A DNA stretch of 64,000 bases from NCBI GenBank assembly GCA_020635035.1, contig JACKAO010000006.1, positions 62,001 through 126,000 of the forward strand. Direction: 5' to 3'. The stretch comes from Calditrichia bacterium (GTDB taxonomy: Bacteria > Calditrichota > Calditrichia > Calditrichales > J004). The position numbers were made by a program, and so were the translations under genes. Below the pieces are notes generated by a model that saw only the letters and a program-made list of their open reading frames with translations, made no database searches and had not been told where the DNA came from. The first letter of the stretch is position 1. Each line of letters starts with the position of its first letter. Below, in pieces: positions 61,271 through 64,000 of the stretch.

Positions 61271-61298
61271 AAAAACCCGCCATTTTAGCGGGTTTTTT
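61271..61298. terminator. Bidirectional Rho-independent terminator between convergent genes
   Basis: A 10-bp stem AAAAACCCGC / GCGGGTTTTT with a 7-base loop, and an A run before and a T run after it, so it works for both the gene ending at 61240 (+) and the one ending at 61326 (-). Confidence 0.85.
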
Positions 61299-61325
61299 GT
61301 TTTGTTGCAGTGGTGCAAGGAGTTT

Positions 61326-61748
61326 TTATTTAGTAGCAGTTATCTGGCTGCCCTTTTGTAAGTTGTAATTCATTTCTTTCAGTTTGGCCGAGTACATTTC
61401 AAAGAAAGCAACGGCGTCTTCATAATCACCTTTTTCGATCCAGTTGAAACGTTCCGGATGCTTGATATAGTTTGCAGCAATAAATGCTTTTAAGCGAATC
61501 ATTTTATCCGGATTTTCAATTGTAAGCGCGTCTAACTTCTCTGCTATATCGCTGAAATCTTTCTCCGGATGATACAACTTGAGCAGCATAACATTTGTAA
61601 TTGCGCTTTCAATAACGCCATTATTATGATGATTAAGCCCCATCATATAGTTTTGTGTTGCATTATCCAGTGATTTAGGTGCATCCTGTGCCAATGCGAA
61701 AGTACCTGTTATTAAAACTATTGCTGCTATTGTTAACATCTTCTTCAT
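61326..61748 (-). CDS. Small secreted helical protein of unknown function
   Basis: 140 residues with a signal peptide (cleavage near residue 20, TFALAQDAP). The mature part is helical with repeats of the kind seen in HEAT-like proteins (AITNVMLLKLYHPEKDFSDI, then FIAANYIKHPERF). No family is recognised. It has a strong AGGAGG site and is divergent from a histidine kinase gene, with three TGTCA sites in the spacer, so the two-component system may control it. Confidence 0.6.
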   Translation of the reverse strand: MKKMLTIAAIVLITGTFALAQDAPKSLDNATQNYMMGLNHHNNGVIESAITNVMLLKLYHPEKDFSDIAEKLDALTIENPDKMIRLKAFIAANYIKHPERFNWIEKGDYEDAVAFFEMYSAKLKEMNYNLQKGSQITATK

Positions 61749-61812
61749 CTTATCCTCCTGGGTTAAGTTTCTTTTCGTTTGATTGAATTATACGGCGGTG
61801 GTTTATCATAGA

Positions 61813-61849
61813 TGTCATGGCTCAGTAAATAAATGTCACAAATTGTCAC
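61813..61849. promoter_or_regulatory. Three phased TGTCA half-sites between divergent genes
   Basis: TGTCAT (61813), TGTCAC (61834) and TGTCAC (61844) are spaced 21 and 10 bases apart, about two and one helical turns. PhoB/OmpR-type regulators bind direct repeats spaced about a turn apart, and the gene for such a regulator is two genes downstream. Confidence 0.45.
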
Positions 61850-61875
61850 GAAGCTTGAAAATGGCAACCTGATTA

Positions 61876-63513
61876 ATGAAATTTATCCTGCAAATAAAAC
61901 ATACAGGTGATTTTGTGTCGGAAAACAGGATTCTAAAGAAAGTTGGAATGGTTTTATTGGTGATGGTTATTGTACCGTCTCTTTTTTACACTGCTTCAGA
62001 AATTAATGCATATAATGAGAACGAAGAATTATTAAGCCAGGTTTACAAGCAGCAGTTGGATGTTATTCTTTTTTCAGTCAATCAATATTCATGGGATTAC
62101 ATTAATTCATGGACATCGAAGCTGGATATGATTATTAAAGGAGAGCTTCTTGTAATAGATAAAAGCGGGGTTGTAAATAAAAATGATGAGAACCTGCGTC
62201 GTTTTATCATGGATAATAAAATCTTTAAACAGGTAACTTTTTATGATCTTTCATTCAATAAAATTTTCTCTGTTTCAACACTGAATACACTTGAAGAAGA
62301 GATTTACAATGAACAAAAAGATTATATCGAAAAAAACCTGGAAGATCTGAAAAGATTACCTTCACTAAAGGAAAAAGACTACCGAAAAATTGAACCTTTT
62401 ATTTACAATTCGCCTTTACTCACAGATTTTGTAGGAATGGCTTATGTAAGTGAATTTAAGAATCAGGTCGTGTACGCCATGATTACTATGGATTCGGATG
62501 TTTTTATTACAAATGCCATTTCAAAAAAATTGTTTGAGCTGGCCGGGGCAAATCTGGCGTGCGCGGTGTTTGATGAAAAAACAAAATCTGCAAAAGCAAG
62601 CACTCAAACCCTTGCATATGATGACGCACTTGTCAGGGAAAAACTTTGGATTTTCCCTGATCATTCACTTGGCATAGGCTTTAGTGGGTTAAGCCTGGGG
62701 CAATTTGCGCAGCAGCGCATGATAAAAAGTATTCTGCTGATCTTGGGCGTAAATCTTATCCTGATTGCAGGAGTATGGTTTGTCTACAAAAATACACGGA
62801 AGGAGATGCAACTGGCGCAGCTGAAATCTGATTTTGTTTCAAATGTTTCACATGAACTTCGTACTCCGCTATCATTGATCCGCATGTATTCAGAAACGCT
62901 GGAGTTGGGGCGTATTCGTGATGAAGAAAAGAAAAATCAGTATTATAAAAATATCAGCCAGGAAGCAGAACGTTTGACTCATTTGATCAATAATATTCTT
63001 AATTTCTCCAGGCTCGAATCCGGACGCAAAGAGTATAATTTTACAAAGGTTGCTTTAAATAATCTTGTTGAAAAGGTACTGGAAACCTATGGTGACTCTA
63101 TCCGTGAGCAAGGTTTTAATCTTAATAAAGAATTATCAGCGATTGATATCCTGATAGATGCAGATGAAGCTGCTGTTTCTGAAAATCTGATAAATCTTAT
63201 AGATAATGCACTCAAGTACAGCGATAATGAAAAATACATCAAGATATCTACAAAACTGCAGAAAGATAGTGCCATGCTTATAGTTGAAGATCATGGAGCC
63301 GGGATTGCGCATGAAAATCAGCATAAAATTTTTGAAAAGTTTTACCGTGAATCGAATGCTTTAATACATAATACAAAAGGTAGTGGTCTGGGGCTTACCC
63401 TGGTAAAATATAACATGCAGGCGCATAAAGGGGATGTTAAGCTTGAAAGCACACCCGGAAAGGGTAGCAGGTTTACACTTATTTTTCCGATAAACAGGAG
63501 TGAAAATGCCTAA
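61876..63513 (+). CDS. Membrane sensor histidine kinase
   Basis: 545 residues. Membrane segments at about 22-42 and 278-303 enclose a periplasmic sensor of about 230 residues. No HAMP linker is seen; the dimerisation helix follows the second segment directly, with the phospho-His in VSHELRTPLSL (about residue 330). The ATPase domain has the N box ENLINLIDNALKYS, the DHGAGI and GSGLGLTLV boxes. The response regulator gene overlaps its end by eight bases. Confidence 0.92.
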   Translation: MKFILQIKHTGDFVSENRILKKVGMVLLVMVIVPSLFYTASEINAYNENEELLSQVYKQQLDVILFSVNQYSWDYINSWTSKLDMIIKGELLVIDKSGVVNKNDENLRRFIMDNKIFKQVTFYDLSFNKIFSVSTLNTLEEEIYNEQKDYIEKNLEDLKRLPSLKEKDYRKIEPFIYNSPLLTDFVGMAYVSEFKNQVVYAMITMDSDVFITNAISKKLFELAGANLACAVFDEKTKSAKASTQTLAYDDALVREKLWIFPDHSLGIGFSGLSLGQFAQQRMIKSILLILGVNLILIAGVWFVYKNTRKEMQLAQLKSDFVSNVSHELRTPLSLIRMYSETLELGRIRDEEKKNQYYKNISQEAERLTHLINNILNFSRLESGRKEYNFTKVALNNLVEKVLETYGDSIREQGFNLNKELSAIDILIDADEAAVSENLINLIDNALKYSDNEKYIKISTKLQKDSAMLIVEDHGAGIAHENQHKIFEKFYRESNALIHNTKGSGLGLTLVKYNMQAHKGDVKLESTPGKGSRFTLIFPINRSENA

Positions 63514-64000
63514 GGTTTTAATCGTCGAAGATGAACAAAGAATGCGGGAAGGGCTTAAAGACAACCTTGAATTTGAAGGATATGATGTGGAGTTGGCGGA
63601 AGATGGCAAGGCCGGTCTTGATAAAATAAAAGAGACTGCCTACGATTTGATTCTGTTGGATGTGATGATGCCAAAAATGTCCGGGTTTGATGTCTGCAAA
63701 CAGGTCCGGTCGGCCGGGATTGCCTATCCAATTGTTATGCTGACAGCAAAGGGAGAAGAGATTGATAAGGTTTTAGGACTAGAACTCGGGGCAGATGATT
63801 ACATTACAAAACCCTTCAGTTTAAGAGAACTACTTGCACGGATTAAGGCAATTTTAAGAAGAAGTCAAACAGCTTCATTAGCCAACGGTGAACTGCGCAT
63901 AGGTAAACTTAATATTAATTTTTCTACTTATGATGCCTTTGAAGAAGGGAAACCAGTTGCAATGACGCACCGCGAATTTGAAGTACTTAAGTACTTATGG
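63506..64000 (+). CDS. OmpR/PhoB-type response regulator (3' truncated)
   Basis: The first 165 codons are in the window; the rest is cut by its end. A receiver domain (MPKVLIVEDEQRMREG, LILLDVMMPKMSG with Asp51, VMLTAKG, YITKPFSLREL) is followed by the start of a winged-helix DNA-binding domain with GKPVAMTHREFEVLKYL, the alpha-1 helix pattern of OmpR/PhoB proteins. The ATG at 63506 comes after CAGGAG and inside the end of the kinase gene. It is the natural partner of that kinase. Confidence 0.93.
   Translation, partial: MPKVLIVEDEQRMREGLKDNLEFEGYDVELAEDGKAGLDKIKETAYDLILLDVMMPKMSGFDVCKQVRSAGIAYPIVMLTAKGEEIDKVLGLELGADDYITKPFSLRELLARIKAILRRSQTASLANGELRIGKLNINFSTYDAFEEGKPVAMTHREFEVLKYLW

Overview
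The window is AT-rich chromosomal DNA from a Gram-negative bacterium, most likely a member of the FCB (Fibrobacteres-Chlorobi-Bacteroidetes) superphylum outside the true Bacteroidetes, perhaps Calditrichota- or Ignavibacteria-like. Pointers are two PorV/PorQ-type outer-membrane proteins beside a protein with a type IX secretion-style C-terminal domain, a CMP-Kdo synthetase (lipopolysaccharide), a CsgG-family pore, a short primary-type sigma factor, an MglA/roadblock module and an UMF1-family transporter. Several promoters read as standard TTGACA-N17-TATAAT sites, not the TAnnTTTG type of Bacteroidetes. The phylum is inference. No insertion sequence, prophage, CRISPR array or rRNA was seen, and no gap between genes exceeds about 190 bases.

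Layout. 1-3.1 kb: end of a secreted beta-propeller protein, two PorV/PorQ proteins, an acetyltransferase. 3.1-10.4 kb: tRNA-Gln, L25, peptidyl-tRNA hydrolase, membrane pyrophosphatase, the S6-S18-L9 operon and PriA. 10.5-15.6 kb: a polarity/signalling operon (histidine kinase, receiver, DUF4388/roadblock proteins, HAMP membrane protein, MglB-like protein, MglA GTPase). 15.8-23.3 kb: transporter, membrane metallopeptidase, pyruvoyl arginine decarboxylase plus agmatinase (arginine to putrescine), GH57 glucanotransferase, S41 protease. 23.3-25.5 kb: ExbB-ExbD-ExbD-TonB operon with a near-consensus promoter and a terminator. 25.6-29 kb: lipid kinase, dNTPase, M20 hydrolase, tRNA-Gly. 29.1-34.1 kb: an envelope cluster (LPP20-like, TPR+SLH lipoprotein, FlgT-like, CsgG, FecR). 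34.2-39.9 kb: a tightly coupled operon of a PLP enzyme, a DgcN/DUF1611 protein, a PP-loop + creatininase fusion and a dipeptide epimerase. 39.9-49.9 kb, minus strand: HAD phosphatase, diguanylate cyclase, CTP synthase, KdsB, GatC, CapA-like, M23 peptidase, sigma factor, a coiled-coil protein, two EutN/CcmL shell proteins, phosphopentomutase and a lipoprotein cyclophilin. 50-56.3 kb: ECF sigma/anti-sigma pair divergent from a small membrane protein, a DUF255 protein and two family-2 glycosyltransferases. 56.3-58.6 kb: queuosine precursor operon queD-queE-queF-queC. 58.6-64 kb: an unknown Cys-containing protein, an SbcD/Mre11-like phosphoesterase, small secreted proteins and a two-component system cut by the window end.

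The strongest candidates for something undescribed are (i) the 34.2-39.9 kb operon, whose 779-residue protein joins an ATP-using PP-loop domain to a creatininase-type amidohydrolase between a DgcN homologue and a DxD-type dipeptide epimerase, suggesting an ATP-linked D-amino-acid or dipeptide pathway; (ii) two pentameric microcompartment vertex proteins directly behind phosphopentomutase with no shell hexamer nearby; (iii) the CsgG/LPP20/SLH/FlgT/FecR envelope cluster; and (iv) a matched pair of divergent promoter motifs (TGAAACC-N15-CTGTCyTAT) around the ECF sigma gene.
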